DNA from: Blautia massiliensis (ex Durand et al. 2017)
GTDB taxonomy: Bacteria > Bacillota > Clostridia > Lachnospirales > Lachnospiraceae
Reading direction: 5' to 3'
DNA: 64,000 bases
Assembly (NCBI RefSeq): GCF_001487165.1
Contig: NZ_LN913005.1
Coordinates: 1,461-65,460, forward strand
The translations under genes were made by a program, and so were the position numbers. How positions within the stretch are numbered: the stretch's first letter is position 1; the number at the start of each line of letters is the position of its first letter. The notes under the pieces were generated by a model. The model was not told the DNA's origin. It did no database searches and was given only the letters and a program-made list of their open reading frames with translations. Positions 28,408 through 38,493 of this stretch are shown one piece after another.

Positions 28408-29211
28408 TTAAAGTACCTCCTTTATATCTCCGCCCGCCGCGATCAGTCTGCGAAGTACTGGTTCCACCTTCTCTGTCTCGTAGAAAGCCGCCGCCTTTAC
28501 CCCTGGCTTCGCATGCTTCATGGCAAAGCTGTATTTTACAGATTTCATCATTTCAATATCATTGTATTCATCCCCGAACGCTATGCATTCATCCGGTCCG
28601 ATTCCCAAAAGTTCCTGGTATTTACGGATCCCTTTTGCTTTGTTCGTGGTAAATGGAACAAAATCCACCCACGCAAATCCGGATGTCACAACAGTACATC
28701 TGTCTTTGAACCGTTCTCTCCAGTACCGGATGGATTCCTCCGTCATTCCTTCTCTCTCATAAACTGCAACCTTCATACAAGGCTCTGTGATCTCATCAAA
28801 ACTCTTTATGATCTTACACTGATTTTTTACTTCTTCGATCATCAGATGGCGATAATGTTCTGTCTTGGGCATGATATAATAAAAATCCTTTGTAGAACAG
28901 GAAAATTCCGCTCCGGGCTTTTCCCATATTGCCTGAATGATCTCTCTGACCAGTTCTTTGTCAAAGCTGTCGCAGTACAGAAGCTTCTCATTCTGGACAG
29001 CAAGCCCGCCATTTTCACTGATAAATGCCATCTCGTCCTTTACCGGCGCAAAAAGATTCCTCATATTGGCATACTGTCTGCCACTGGCTGCCACAAAGAG
29101 GATTCCCATTTTTTTCAGTTCCTTTACCAGCGGAAAAATCTCTTCCGGCAGCGTCTGTCTTCCACCGATAAGCAGCGTTCCATCCAGATCACTGGCAACC
29201 ATCTTAATCAT
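28408..29211 (-). CDS. Cof-type HAD-superfamily hydrolase (HAD-IIB)
   Basis: 267 residues from the ATG at 29211 (GAGGAG 7 nt upstream). HAD motif I is MVASDLDGTLL, motif IV GDEYNDIEMM near residue 200, with a large C2B cap between, typical of Cof/YidA sugar-phosphate or cofactor phosphatases. The start overlaps the stop of the preceding HAD gene by 8 bp. Confidence 0.88.
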   Translation of the reverse strand: MIKMVASDLDGTLLIGGRQTLPEEIFPLVKELKKMGILFVAASGRQYANMRNLFAPVKDEMAFISENGGLAVQNEKLLYCDSFDKELVREIIQAIWEKPGAEFSCSTKDFYYIMPKTEHYRHLMIEEVKNQCKIIKSFDEITEPCMKVAVYEREGMTEESIRYWRERFKDRCTVVTSGFAWVDFVPFTTNKAKGIRKYQELLGIGPDECIAFGDEYNDIEMMKSVKYSFAMKHAKPGVKAAAFYETEKVEPVLRRLIAAGGDIKEVL

Positions 29212-29881
29212 GCTGCTTCTCCTCATAGATAGTAAACAGATCACCAGGTACAGCTGCTACAATATCTGCACCGTTATTTTCAAGCTCTTCTCTGTCACGG
29301 AATCCCCATAGTGCACCAACGGTATACATTCCGGCAGCACTTCCTGTCTGCATATCTGTCTTTGTATCTCCGATATACATACATTCTTCCGGCTTTACGC
29401 CGAAATCTTCTGCAATCTTTAGCGGACCATCCGGCGCCGGCTTTCTGCGGATCCCTTCCTGCTGTCCCATCACCTCATCAAACAGATCGCCATAGATCGC
29501 CTTTACCACTTTCTGCGCCGCAACATGAGGCTTATTGGAGCATACAGCCATCTTAAGGCCTGTATGTTTCAGCTTCTGAAGGGTTTCCGGCATATCTTTA
29601 TATGGCACAACTTTATACAACGGATCTTCATCAAATTTCCTGCGATAAAGTTCCCTGACTTCTTCGTAGTGTACCAGCTCCGGATCTCCTGCATCGATCA
29701 GGCATCTTCTGATCAGCATATCTGCACCTTCACCGCTGTAATAACGAAAATTATCTGCCGGCTGTGGTTTCAGGGAAAACTTTTCCATGATCTCATTCGC
29801 CACATATGCCATAGATTCCAGTGTATCCGCAATTGTTCCATCCAGATCAAATATACAAGCTTTTATCATTTTGTCTTTCAT
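29204..29881 (-). CDS. HAD-superfamily phosphatase, phosphoglycolate phosphatase-like
   Basis: 225 residues (221 if the ATG at 29869 is used). Motif I ACIFDLDGTIADTL, motif II VCSNKP, motif IV YIGDTKTDMQTG, with a helical C1 cap. The Gph/PGP branch is likely; substrate is inferred only. The first ATG overlaps the maf stop by 4 bp (ATGA). Confidence 0.88.
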   Translation of the reverse strand: MKDKMIKACIFDLDGTIADTLESMAYVANEIMEKFSLKPQPADNFRYYSGEGADMLIRRCLIDAGDPELVHYEEVRELYRRKFDEDPLYKVVPYKDMPETLQKLKHTGLKMAVCSNKPHVAAQKVVKAIYGDLFDEVMGQQEGIRRKPAPDGPLKIAEDFGVKPEECMYIGDTKTDMQTGSAAGMYTVGALWGFRDREELENNGADIVAAVPGDLFTIYEEKQHD

Positions 29882-30483
29882 CCTCTCAGGTTCATTCCCA
29901 GTTTTTTTGTCTCATAGATCAGTCTTGCCACAGGCAGTCCCACCACGTTGTTATAATCACCACGGATTCCCTTCACATAGGCTCCCCAGGCGCCCTGGAT
30001 CCCATAGCTTCCGGCTTTGTCCATTGGGTCTTTGCTGTTTACATATTCCTTTATTTCTTCCTCTGTCACCGGATAAAAGCTCACATCTGTGCACTCATGG
30101 AAGGTATGAGCTTTCCATCTCCCTTTTTCTCTTATCAACAAAGTTACACCGGTATATACCTGATGTGTATTCCCCTGCAGCATAGCGAGCATCTCTATTG
30201 CAGCTGTCTCATCTGCCGGTTTACCTAAAATCTTACCCTCATAAGATACAACGGTATCTGCACCGATCACAACCACATCTCTCAGATCTCGGTTCTCCTC
30301 TTCCTCCAGCGCGTATGCCGTAAACATAGCTTTCTGACGAGAAAGTTCCTCCACCACTTTCGCAGGCTCTGCACTGGTGATCCGTTCTTCCCCGCTGGCA
30401 GGCTTCACTTCAAAGGCGACTCCTACCTGGCTTAAAAGTTCCCGCCTCCTGGGAGATGCGGAAGCAAGCACGATTTTCTTCAT
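29878..30483 (-). CDS. maf: Maf-family nucleotide pyrophosphatase
   Basis: 201 residues from the ATG at 30483 (AGAGAGGAA upstream). Signature IVLASASPRRRELL at the N-terminus, catalytic DVVVIGADTVVSY in the middle and YGIQGAWGAYVKGIRGDYNNVVGLP at the end. Hydrolyses non-canonical or modified nucleoside triphosphates (dTTP/UTP subfamily likely). First gene of a four-gene operon. Confidence 0.94.
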   Translation of the reverse strand: MKKIVLASASPRRRELLSQVGVAFEVKPASGEERITSAEPAKVVEELSRQKAMFTAYALEEEENRDLRDVVVIGADTVVSYEGKILGKPADETAAIEMLAMLQGNTHQVYTGVTLLIREKGRWKAHTFHECTDVSFYPVTEEEIKEYVNSKDPMDKAGSYGIQGAWGAYVKGIRGDYNNVVGLPVARLIYETKKLGMNLRG

Positions 30484-30589
30484 GTGTAATTCCTCTCTTT
30501 CCTGTGTTATCAGTATAACCGTTTCTGTAAATGGGCGCAACCGAAATCGTTGCAGGAGCATTTTGTACTTATCCATTTATTCCTGATGA

Positions 30590-30641
30590 CGATAAAACAA
30601 AACAAGCAGTACACCCTGATACCTGTTCACGGTGTACTGCT
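30590..30641 (-). terminator. glnS terminator
   Basis: Minus strand AGCAGTACACC / GGTGTACTGCT, 11-bp perfect stem, then TGTTTTGTTTT. Confidence 0.88.
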
Positions 30642-30672
30642 GTCATATGTTTCGTATTCTTTTTGACAGTTT

Positions 30673-32340
30673 TTATGCTTTCGGTAATTTGAAAGAGCTC
30701 TTCAGAGATACAATGCGGTTAAATACCGGTGCTCCCTCCCTGGAGTCATGGATATCTGCGCAGAAGAAACCGTTACGTACAAACTGATAGCTGTCATAAC
30801 CTTTTGCTTTCAGAAGCTCCGGCTCTACATAAGCACTTGTTACTGTAAGAGAATTCGGATTTACATTAAGAGAACCATCTTCTTTATTGTAAACACCTTT
30901 TTCTTCATCTACGATATTCTCGTAAAGTCTTACCTCAACTTTACCTGCATTGGATGCTTCCACCCAGTGGATCGTTCCTTTTACCTTACGTCCGTCCGGT
31001 GCATTTCCGCCCTTGGTCTCCGGGTCATAGGTACAGTGGACTACACGGATCGTTCCGTCGTCATCTGCCTCATAACCTGTGCAGGTTACAAAATATGCAT
31101 TCATAAGACGAACTTCATTTCCAATATAGAGACGTTTGTATTTCTTAGGAGGCTCTGCCATAAAATCATCACGTTCAATATAAAGTTCTCCACTGAACGG
31201 AATCTTTCTGGTTCCAAGCTCCTCATTCTCCATATTATTCGGAGCTTCAAGATACTCAACCTGTCCTTCCGGATAGTTATCGATCACGAGCTTGATCGGA
31301 TCAAGGATCGCCATCATACGCGGACGTTTCAGCTTCAGGTCCTCACGGATGCAGTACTCGAGCATTGCATAATCTACAGAACTGTTCGCCTTTGAAACGC
31401 CACAGAGTTCTACAAATTTACGGATAGACTCCGGTGTAAATCCACGGCGGCGAAGTGCGGCGATGGATACTAGTCTCGGATCATCCCATCCATCTACGAT
31501 GCCGTCCTCAACAAGCTTCTTGATATAACGTTTACCTGTAACAACGTTGGTCAGGTACAGCTTTGCAAACTCGATCTGCTTCGGTGGGTGCGGATATTCC
31601 AGTTCCTTTACCACCCAGTCATAAAGCGGTCTGTGGTCCTCAAACTCCAGAGTACAGATAGAATGTGTCACACCCTCAATGGCATCCTCGATCGGATGAG
31701 CGAAGTCGTACATCGGATAGATGCACCATTTATCTCCTGTATTGTGATGTGTCATGCGGGCTACACGGTAAATGACCGGGTCACGCATGTTCATATTCGG
31801 TGATGCCATATCGATCTTGGCGCGGAGAACCTTCTCGCCATCTCCGTATTTGCCCTCACGCATCTCTTCAAAAAGCTGAAGATTCTCTTCTACAGTACGG
31901 TTTCTGTACGGGCTCTCTTTACCTGGCTCTGTAAGAGTTCCTCGGTACTCACGAATCTGGTCTGCAGTCAGGTCGCAGACAAAGGCCTTGCCTTTCTTAA
32001 TAAGCTTCACTGCTGCCTCATACATCTGATCAAAATAATCAGATGCAAAGAAAAGTCTGTCTTCCCAGTCTGCACCAAGCCATTTCACGTCAGCCTTGAT
32101 GGACTCTACAAATTCGGATTTCTCCTTTGTAGGGTTGGTATCATCAAAACGGAGATTGAATTTTCCGTTGTATTTCTGAGCCAGTCCATAATTTAAAAGA
32201 ATGGATTTCGCATGTCCGATATGAAGATAGCCGTTAGGTTCCGGTGGGAAACGTGTATGCACGGTGTCATAAACGCCTTCTTCAAGATCTTTGTCTATAA
32301 TATTTTCAATAAAGTTTTTGGAAACTGTTTCGTTCTCCAT
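30673..32340 (-). CDS. glnS: Glutaminyl-tRNA synthetase
   Basis: 555 residues, class Ic synthetase. HIGH-type motif [15 protein letters not shown] near residue 33; the KMSKS-equivalent loop reads [11 protein letters not shown] rather than the common MSKRKL. C-terminal half has the two beta-barrel anticodon-binding domains. Many Clostridia make Gln-tRNA by GatCAB alone, so direct charging by GlnRS is notable but known in Lachnospiraceae. Confidence 0.96.
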   Translation of the reverse strand: MENETVSKNFIENIIDKDLEEGVYDTVHTRFPPEPNGYLHIGHAKSILLNYGLAQKYNGKFNLRFDDTNPTKEKSEFVESIKADVKWLGADWEDRLFFASDYFDQMYEAAVKLIKKGKAFVCDLTADQIREYRGTLTEPGKESPYRNRTVEENLQLFEEMREGKYGDGEKVLRAKIDMASPNMNMRDPVIYRVARMTHHNTGDKWCIYPMYDFAHPIEDAIEGVTHSICTLEFEDHRPLYDWVVKELEYPHPPKQIEFAKLYLTNVVTGKRYIKKLVEDGIVDGWDDPRLVSIAALRRRGFTPESIRKFVELCGVSKANSSVDYAMLEYCIREDLKLKRPRMMAILDPIKLVIDNYPEGQVEYLEAPNNMENEELGTRKIPFSGELYIERDDFMAEPPKKYKRLYIGNEVRLMNAYFVTCTGYEADDDGTIRVVHCTYDPETKGGNAPDGRKVKGTIHWVEASNAGKVEVRLYENIVDEEKGVYNKEDGSLNVNPNSLTVTSAYVEPELLKAKGYDSYQFVRNGFFCADIHDSREGAPVFNRIVSLKSSFKLPKA

Positions 32341-32454
32341 TGCTTTCCCTCCTAAATATCATCCTGATGTTTTATCTTATCATAAATCCGGAGTTTTTGA
32401 AACCCGCAAAACCTGTATCTAAACAAAAAATTGTCTGTTTTTAGACACAAAAAA

Positions 32455-32527
32455 AGCTGCTGACGGGAATCGAACCCGTGACCTCCGCCTTACCAAGGCG
32501 ACGCTCTACCGACTGAGCCACAGCAGC
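32455..32527 (-). tRNA. tRNA-Thr (GGT anticodon)
   Basis: 73-nt cloverleaf on the minus strand: acceptor GCTGCTG/CAGCAGC, D-arm GCTCAGTCGGTAGAGC, anticodon stem TCGCC/GGCGG with loop TTGGTAA (anticodon GGT), and GGTTCGAATC T-loop. CCA is not encoded. A T-run follows the 3' end directly. Confidence 0.96.
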
Positions 32528-32639
32528 TTGTTTCGCGACGTTTGTGCCGCTCACAGTTGTTTATATTATCAGATGATTGTCATATTGTCAATACATTATT
32601 TTTATTTTTTTAAAAATTCATATTTTCATGATTATAGCA

Positions 32640-32685
32640 CAAAAAATCCTGTGTGCTGTCGCTCACAGACACAGCACGCAGGATT
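32640..32685 (-). terminator. Terminator of the acidic membrane-protein gene
   Basis: Minus strand AATCCTGCGTGCTGT / ACAGCACACAGGATT with T-run; 15-bp stem, one mismatch. Confidence 0.88.
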
Positions 32686-32691
32686 CTCTTT

Positions 32692-33045
32692 TTACTCTTC
32701 TGTCTTTGTCTCTTCTGCTTCTGTCTCTTCTTCCGCTTCGGCCTCCGATTCATCATCTGCAGGTGTTTCCTCTTCTGCTTCTGTTGGTGCCTCTTCAGCA
32801 TCCTCTGCCTCTTTGGAAACTTCTACAGTCTCAGATGCAGTCTTGTCCCAGTCCTGGAAGACTTCTTTCTCTTCTTTTTCTTCCTTCTTCTCGTCATCCT
32901 TGAAATCATCAAGATCTTCGAAATCATCCTCAAAGTCTTCTTCGCATACGGATCGTCTGGATACAAGTGCTGCGATAGCTCCTGCTGCGGCAGCGGTAAG
33001 CGCTCCTACTGCAACAAGTCCCCAATATTTATTGATCTTCGCCAT
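32692..33045 (-). CDS. Small membrane-anchored protein with long acidic tail
   Basis: 117 residues. Short N-terminus, one hydrophobic helix (residues 8-28, WGLVAVGALTAAAAGAIAAL), then a disordered tail almost wholly Glu, Asp, Lys, Ala and Thr. GGAGA precedes the ATG. The tail is low-complexity, so homology searches will be misleading. Function unknown. Confidence 0.65.
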   Translation of the reverse strand: MAKINKYWGLVAVGALTAAAAGAIAALVSRRSVCEEDFEDDFEDLDDFKDDEKKEEKEEKEVFQDWDKTASETVEVSKEAEDAEEAPTEAEEETPADDESEAEAEEETEAEETKTEE

Positions 33046-33129
33046 AATTTGGTCTCCTTTCTTATTCTGCTCCTTATGAATATTATTTTAATACTTTTAT
33101 ATTCAAAAGGAAAGAAGTATTTACTCTTC

Positions 33130-33714
33130 TCAAAAATAGCTTTTAATTTTCCCACGGATCCTCTGCAGTGCATTATCAATGGATTTCGGTGTTTTTCCAA
33201 GGATCTGGGCAATATCCATATATCCATTTCCATCCAGATACAACTGCAGTACCCTGTTTTCCAGAGGGCTCAGGCTCTTTTTCATTTCATTTTCGAGAGC
33301 CGCCACATTTTCCCGGTCGATCAGGATCGATTCCGGATTATCATGCTCCACACAGGAATCTCTGAAGTTTTCCTCCGCCTCTCCGTCGCTTAAAGACACA
33401 TAAGTGTTCAGTGGCTGATGTTTCTGGCGGTTTGAACTTTTAATTGCAGTATATATCTGTCTGTCAATACATATATTTGCAAAAGACTGAAAAGACGACT
33501 CCCTGTCTGGCTGGTAATCACGGACTGCCTTAAACAGTCCGATCATCCCCTCCTGTATCAGATCATCTGTGTCCCCACCTATCAGAAACATGGCACGAGC
33601 CTTTTTTCTGACCAGACCTTTATACTTTTCCATCAGATAATCTGCAATTGCAGATTCCCCTGCACGAAGTCTTTCGATAAGAGCTTCATCCGTCATCTCA
33701 TTATATCGGCACAT
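33130..33714 (-). CDS. sigH: RNA polymerase sigma-H factor
   Basis: 194 residues. Sigma-70 region 2 with DDLIQEGMIGLFKAVRDYQPDRESSFQSFANICIDRQI and region 4 ENRVLQLYLDGNGYMDIAQILGKTPKSIDNALQRIRGK. Matches Spo0H/SigH, the transition-phase and sporulation sigma factor. GGAG lies 6 nt before the ATG. Position after rlmB matches Firmicutes gene order, with yacP missing between them. Confidence 0.93.
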   Translation of the reverse strand: MCRYNEMTDEALIERLRAGESAIADYLMEKYKGLVRKKARAMFLIGGDTDDLIQEGMIGLFKAVRDYQPDRESSFQSFANICIDRQIYTAIKSSNRQKHQPLNTYVSLSDGEAEENFRDSCVEHDNPESILIDRENVAALENEMKKSLSPLENRVLQLYLDGNGYMDIAQILGKTPKSIDNALQRIRGKIKSYF

Positions 33715-33750
33715 TTTTTCTCCGAACAGCTATGGCTGTATTTGATGTAT

Positions 33751-34485
33751 TTATTTTGACAGTCTCTGTCTCACGATCTCAAAAGCAAGCACCCCTGCTG
33801 CTACAGAAGCGTTGAGGGAATCGATATCCCCCTTCATCGGGATCGCGGTAGTAAAATCACATTTCTCTTTTACAAGGCGGCTTACACCATTTCCCTCATT
33901 TCCGATCACAAGGCCAATAGGTCCTGTCAGATTCTGACGGTACATCACCTCTCCGTCCATATCTGCACATACGAACCAGATGCCTTTTTCTTTCAGTTCA
34001 TCAATAGTCTGTCCCAGATTAGCAACCTTGGCAACCGGTGTATAATTCAGTGCGCCTGCCGACGTCTTGGCAACCGTAGCAGTCAGTCCTACTGCTCTGT
34101 GTTTGGGAATGATCACACCATGAGCACCTGCGAGATTTGCGGTACGGATGATAGCTCCCAGATTATGAGGATCTTCAATATTATCAAGAAGAATGATAAA
34201 CGGAGGCTCTCCCTTATCTTCTGCTTTTTTCAGGATATCTTCCACTGTAGAATAATCATAAGCCGCAACCTGTGCGATCACACCCTGATGTGCACCTGTC
34301 TCGCTCATGGAATCCAATCGTTCCTTTGGAACAAATTTTACAATGGTATCATGTTTTCTGGCTTCTCTTGCGATGGTGCGGACCGGTCCGTCCTGACAGC
34401 CATCCAGAATAAACAGTTTATCAACACATTTACCGGAACGAAATGCCTCAAGGACCGCATTTCTTCCTTCTATCATTTCAGTCAA
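33751..34485 (-). CDS. rlmB: 23S rRNA 2'-O-methyltransferase, RlmB type
   Basis: 244 residues with an N-terminal RNA-binding substrate domain and C-terminal SPOUT knot: NLGAIIRTANLAGAHGVIIP, LVIGNEGNGVSRL and IPMKGDIDSLNASVAAGVLAFE. I choose a TTG start at 34485 because AAGGAGG lies 9 nt before it; the next ATG (34476) is 18 nt from that site. It follows mrnC with a 1-bp gap. Specificity (G2251-type) is by homology only. Confidence 0.92.
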   Translation of the reverse strand: MTEMIEGRNAVLEAFRSGKCVDKLFILDGCQDGPVRTIAREARKHDTIVKFVPKERLDSMSETGAHQGVIAQVAAYDYSTVEDILKKAEDKGEPPFIILLDNIEDPHNLGAIIRTANLAGAHGVIIPKHRAVGLTATVAKTSAGALNYTPVAKVANLGQTIDELKEKGIWFVCADMDGEVMYRQNLTGPIGLVIGNEGNGVSRLVKEKCDFTTAIPMKGDIDSLNASVAAGVLAFEIVRQRLSK

Positions 34486-34486
34486 T

Positions 34487-34912
34487 TTAAATTTCCTCCT
34501 TCTCAAGTCCTGCATGGACCAGTTCCAGTATCCTTGAAAAATCCTCTTTCAGGTAAAGATATCCCATCAGCGCCTCAAACCCTGTGGCACGCCGGTAATC
34601 CGCCATGGTGGCATGTTTGGCCATGGTAGCGGAATGCGCATTCCTTCCTCTTCGATATACACTTTTTTCTTCTTCTGTCAAAAGTGGTTCGAGGATCTCC
34701 ATCATACCCGACTGCGCAGATGCTTTTACAAGGCTGCTAGCTTTTTTGTGGAGACGATTTACCGGACAATTCGCTTTTTTCACAAGAATAGTACGGATCA
34801 CCAGCTCATAAACACCATCCCCGATATAGGCCAGCGTCAGCGGCGAATAAGTCCGAAGGTCTGCGTCTTTCAGATCAAACAGCTCTTTCAGTTTCTTTAA
34901 GCTCTCTGCCAT
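34487..34912 (-). CDS. mrnC: Mini-ribonuclease III
   Basis: 141 residues: a lone RNase III catalytic domain without dsRNA-binding domain. Signature LAYIGDGVYELVIR near residue 28 carries the catalytic Asp; ATGFEALMGYLYL near 113 holds the second acidic site. It matures the ends of 23S rRNA. Overlaps cysS by 16 bp. Confidence 0.94.
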   Translation of the reverse strand: MAESLKKLKELFDLKDADLRTYSPLTLAYIGDGVYELVIRTILVKKANCPVNRLHKKASSLVKASAQSGMMEILEPLLTEEEKSVYRRGRNAHSATMAKHATMADYRRATGFEALMGYLYLKEDFSRILELVHAGLEKEEI

Positions 34913-36306
34913 TTCACACCTTCTCTTGTATCTTTAAGGATGATACCTTTTTTCAGGAGCTCATCTCGGATCTCATCTGCTCTCTTGAAATCCTTTGCCT
35001 TTCTTGCAGCCTGGCGTTCCTGGATCAGATCCTCGATCTCTTTGTCAAGAATCTCTTCTTTTTTCTCGATTTTCAGTCCCAGCACATCACTGAGCTTAAA
35101 AAGTTCCTCATAAAGACCACCGGCAAACTCCCTTGAGCTGTTCTCGTCTACGTTTGTGTTGGCAAATTTTACAAGCTCAAAAATTGCCGCAAGTGCATCT
35201 GCAGTATTAAAATCATCATCCATGGCAGCTTCAAATTTGGTAACAAAACCTTCTGCCTCTTTGAGAAGCGCAAGCTCTTCCTCTGTAATATTCTCTGCCG
35301 CCCCATTGTCTTTACGGTCGCTGAGCTTGCCTGCCGCCTCAAGGATACGCTCCAGAGAGTTCTTTGCTGCCTCCATCAGATCTGCGCTGAAGTTCAGCGG
35401 ACTTCTGTAATGTGCGTTCAGCATAAAGAAACGGAGAACCTGAAGATCATACTGTTCACCGATCTGACGAACGGTACGGAAATTTCCGAGAGATTTGGAC
35501 ATCTTGCGGTTGTCGATGTTCAGGAAACCATTATGCATCCAGTATCTTGCAAAAATCTTACCATTGCAGCACTCACTCTGTGCGATCTCATTCTCATGAT
35601 GCGGGAAGATCAGATCCTCACCGCCTGCATGGATATCAATCTCTTCTCCGAGATATTTCTTGGACATAACAGAACACTCAATATGCCAGCCAGGACGTCC
35701 GTCGCACCACGGTGACGGCCAGGACGGCTCGCCCTCTTTCTTTGGTTTCCAAAGCACGAAGTCTAACGGATCTTCCTTCTGATCCTCACCGGATACCTTA
35801 AGAGAACGGAATCCTGACTGGAGATCATCCAGATTCTTATGAGAAAGCTTGCCATACTCTTTGAATTTCTTTACACGGAAATAAACGGTCCCGTCAGCTG
35901 CCGGATATGCATATCCTTTATCAATAAGAGTCTGGATCATGTCGATCATGCCCTGGATCTCCTGTGTAGCCTGGGGTGCAGTTGTAGCAGGTTTTACATT
36001 CATATCTGCCATATCCTTCTTGCACTCTTTGATATAACGGGTAGAGATTTCCTCTGCGGAAACGCCCTCTTCAATTGCCTTCTTGATGATCTTGTCATCT
36101 ACATCGGTAAAGTTGGATACATAATTTACTTCATATCCTTTATATTCCATATACCTGCGCACTGTATCAAAAATGATCATAGGGCGGGCATTTCCGATAT
36201 GGATCAGATTGTATACCGTAGGTCCGCAGACATACATTTTTACTTTTCCTTCTTCCAGAGGTACAAATTCCTCTTTTCTGCGTGTCAGTGTGTTAAAAAT
36301 CTTCAT
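34897..36306 (-). CDS. cysS: Cysteinyl-tRNA synthetase
   Basis: 469 residues from the ATG at 36306 (GGAGGAAG 7 nt upstream). HIGH motif as HIGNARP near residue 31, zinc ligands in [10 protein letters not shown] and [19 protein letters not shown], and KMSKSLGN near 270. Second gene of the ispF-cysS-mrnC-rlmB-sigH run; starts 1 bp after the ispF stop. Confidence 0.97.
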   Translation of the reverse strand: MKIFNTLTRRKEEFVPLEEGKVKMYVCGPTVYNLIHIGNARPMIIFDTVRRYMEYKGYEVNYVSNFTDVDDKIIKKAIEEGVSAEEISTRYIKECKKDMADMNVKPATTAPQATQEIQGMIDMIQTLIDKGYAYPAADGTVYFRVKKFKEYGKLSHKNLDDLQSGFRSLKVSGEDQKEDPLDFVLWKPKKEGEPSWPSPWCDGRPGWHIECSVMSKKYLGEEIDIHAGGEDLIFPHHENEIAQSECCNGKIFARYWMHNGFLNIDNRKMSKSLGNFRTVRQIGEQYDLQVLRFFMLNAHYRSPLNFSADLMEAAKNSLERILEAAGKLSDRKDNGAAENITEEELALLKEAEGFVTKFEAAMDDDFNTADALAAIFELVKFANTNVDENSSREFAGGLYEELFKLSDVLGLKIEKKEEILDKEIEDLIQERQAARKAKDFKRADEIRDELLKKGIILKDTREGVKWQRA

Positions 36307-36307
36307 G

Positions 36308-36811
36308 TTACTCTTCCTCCAATTTCCCGATTCTGTACAGGGAGCAGATCGCCTGTGAGGAGATTCCCTCTCCCTGTCCTGTAAATCCAAGGCCTTCCTC
36401 TGTGGTCGCCTTGATATTCAGCTGTGATATTTTAATCCCAAGTGCTTCTGCGATATTTTCTCTCATCGTCGGAATATGTGGTGCCATCTTCGGTTTCTGA
36501 GCGATGATGGTGGCATCGATATTTCCGATCGCATAGTCATTCTCCTTCAGTAATCCGGCAACATGCACCAGAAGTTTCACACTGGAGATTCCCTTATATG
36601 CAGGGTCTGTATCCGGAAAATGCTTTCCGATATCTCCAAGAGCCGCAGCTCCCAGAAGTGCATCCATGATCGCATGGATCAGAACATCTGCATCCGAATG
36701 GCCCAAAAGACCTTTTTCCCAAGGAATATCAACACCACCAAGGATCAGTTTCCTGCCCTCTGTCAGTTTATGTACATCATATCCCATTCCTACTCTCATC
36801 AAACCGTTCAT
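36308..36811 (-). CDS. ispF: 2-C-methyl-D-erythritol 2,4-cyclodiphosphate synthase
   Basis: 167 residues. MEP-pathway isoprenoid synthesis. GMGYDVHKL gives metal ligands; [32 protein letters not shown] is the family signature. ATG at 36811 follows AGGAAAGG; a GTG at 36814 is equally close. ispD is not adjacent. Confidence 0.95.
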   Translation of the reverse strand: MNGLMRVGMGYDVHKLTEGRKLILGGVDIPWEKGLLGHSDADVLIHAIMDALLGAAALGDIGKHFPDTDPAYKGISSVKLLVHVAGLLKENDYAIGNIDATIIAQKPKMAPHIPTMRENIAEALGIKISQLNIKATTEEGLGFTGQGEGISSQAICSLYRIGKLEEE

Positions 36812-36869
36812 CACTGCCTTTCCTAAAATTTATGTCAAGTCAAAAGAACCTTTTATGAGCTGTTCCTGC

Positions 36870-38135
36870 TCAGTATGTGAGCATCTTCCGAAGTCTCAGA
36901 AGGCTCAACCTTCTTCTTGTATATGGTGCAAGTCTGAGACTCTCCTCGATCGCTTTTCCCGGCAGTCCGATATCCCGGACTCTGCTCACGCAGCCGACGA
37001 TACTCATCATCTCCTGCATATCTGTAACTGCAGGAAGAAGATCTATGATCTTAAGGATTTCCGGAAGTGCACCGGAAAGTGTTTCTGTGCTTACATCGTC
37101 CAGAAGTTCCGGAGTGTTTTCTTTTTCAAGTGCTCCAAGAATCCCTTTTCTGCCGAAGGTCTCCTGCAGGAGTTCTCTGTCTCCGTCTGTAAAGGCATGC
37201 ACTCTGCAGGCTCCTCTTCGGATAGCATCTGCAAGCTTTTTATATTCCAGAAGGACCAACATGGTTGCTGCAGAAACCTTCTCCCCGTGAAGAGCATCCA
37301 GGTGGCCATTGACCACTTCCATATCCCAGAGGTGGACCATATGGTGCTCCGCCCCGGATGCCGGTCTGGAGTTTCCTGTCATCTGCATGGCCAGTCCGGA
37401 AAGGATCAGCGCATACATCAGCTTCTCACATGCATCTTTCTCTCCTGCTGCAATTTCTTTCAGATTATCCTTAACAGTCCGGATCGCTTTTGTTTCCAGG
37501 TCTGCCACCGCTGTACAATAGTATTCATCCATAAGAATACTTGCTATCTTCCAGTCTGCCAGCGCAATGTATTTTCCCAGAATATCTGACACCCCGGCTG
37601 CTGTAAGCCTTGCAGGCGCCTTAGCAAAAATATCCGTATCCGCAAAAACAAAAAGTGGCGCAGATGCCTGAAATACTTTTTTTACACCATTCCAGGTCAT
37701 GTCTGCTACTGTGGAAGTAAATCCGTCTGAACTGGCTGCGGTGGGCACAGAGACAAAAGGGATCCGGTACTGATGGGCGACAAAACGGCTGAGATCATGG
37801 ATCGTCCCCGCTCCAACTGCAAGAACAAGATCGATGTCCTCTTCCATATAATTCTCCACGATCTCCACGGCACGCTCATCTGCCTCAAGACCTTCAGCAT
37901 CCAGGATCAGTACCTGACACCGGTCATAGATATCCTCCATCAGTTCCTCTGTAGCTTTGTAACTGTTCGTGTCACAGATCAGAAGCGGGGAAATACATTC
38001 TTTCAGATCACCGTCTGACATTTCCTTTTCCAATTTCCCGATAGCTCCTGATTCAATTACAATTTCTCTAACGTCTATGTGGTGCTCCCTCCCGCAGCTG
38101 CAAGGTCGGGCAAAATCGTCCGCATCGACTCGCAT
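36870..38135 (-). CDS. egsA: sn-Glycerol-1-phosphate dehydrogenase
   Basis: 421 residues, iron-containing-alcohol-dehydrogenase fold of the EgsA/AraM group. NAD-binding AVGAGTIHDLSRF near residue 107; metal ligands expected in GVSDILGK, ASGAEHHMVH and ALHGEKV. It makes sn-glycerol-1-phosphate, the stereoisomer used for archaeal lipids and, in Bacillus, for heptaprenylglyceryl phosphate. No PcrB-like partner is in the window. AGGAGG lies 10 nt before the ATG; own promoter at 38217-38245. Confidence 0.9.
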   Translation of the reverse strand: MRVDADDFARPCSCGREHHIDVREIVIESGAIGKLEKEMSDGDLKECISPLLICDTNSYKATEELMEDIYDRCQVLILDAEGLEADERAVEIVENYMEEDIDLVLAVGAGTIHDLSRFVAHQYRIPFVSVPTAASSDGFTSTVADMTWNGVKKVFQASAPLFVFADTDIFAKAPARLTAAGVSDILGKYIALADWKIASILMDEYYCTAVADLETKAIRTVKDNLKEIAAGEKDACEKLMYALILSGLAMQMTGNSRPASGAEHHMVHLWDMEVVNGHLDALHGEKVSAATMLVLLEYKKLADAIRRGACRVHAFTDGDRELLQETFGRKGILGALEKENTPELLDDVSTETLSGALPEILKIIDLLPAVTDMQEMMSIVGCVSRVRDIGLPGKAIEESLRLAPYTRRRLSLLRLRKMLTY

Positions 38136-38216
38136 GTACTTATGTCCTCCTGACTTCTTTTAATGATTCACAGCGTATTTCTCTGTCCGCTGAATGATAC
38201 AATATTACAGTTTGGT

Positions 38217-38245
38217 ATTATACAGGATTTTTTTTTATTACGCAA
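38217..38245 (-). promoter_or_regulatory. egsA promoter
   Basis: Minus-strand TTGCGT (38240-38245), 17-bp spacer, TATAAT (38217-38222), about 80 nt before the egsA start. Confidence 0.7.
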
Positions 38246-38275
38246 TGATAGAGTTCAACTTGTTTCATCATATAG

Positions 38276-38301
38276 CAAAAATCCTTTATTTTCAAGGATT
38301 T
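38276..38301 (-). terminator. Weak terminator upstream of egsA
   Basis: Minus strand AATCCTT, short AT loop, AAGGATT followed by TTTGC. Short AT-rich stem; weak. Confidence 0.4.
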
Positions 38302-38377
38302 CCGGTGTTTCTACGCCAAACAATGTTTCGCCTGGTTGCGTCTATTTTCTTTTGTTTGTCACAAAAATTGTCATAAT

Positions 38378-38408
38378 AAAAAGCCACTCACAATAAAGGG
38401 AAGTGGCT
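38378..38408 (-). terminator. Terminator closing the riboswitch unit
   Basis: Minus strand AGCCACT, 13-nt loop, AGTGGCTTTTTATT. It ends the short transcript that begins at the riboswitch promoter. Confidence 0.8.
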
Positions 38409-38415
38409 CTGATTA

Positions 38416-38493
38416 TTACATTACATTTTCAAGCTTTTTCAATTCATTCTGTACTCTTGCTCTTCTGCATCCTTCCCCTCCGCTTATTTCCAT
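38416..38493 (-). CDS. 25-residue micro-ORF downstream of the riboswitch
   Basis: MEISGGEGC...ELKKLENVM, ATG at 38493 overlapping the 3' end of the preceding micro-ORF in another frame (ATGGAAATAA). No separate ribosome binding site, so it would need coupling or a frameshift. Its C-terminus is amphipathic. A single-base slip would join it to the upstream ORF into one protein of about 70 residues. Coding status uncertain. Confidence 0.3.
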   Translation of the reverse strand: MEISGGEGCRRARVQNELKKLENVM

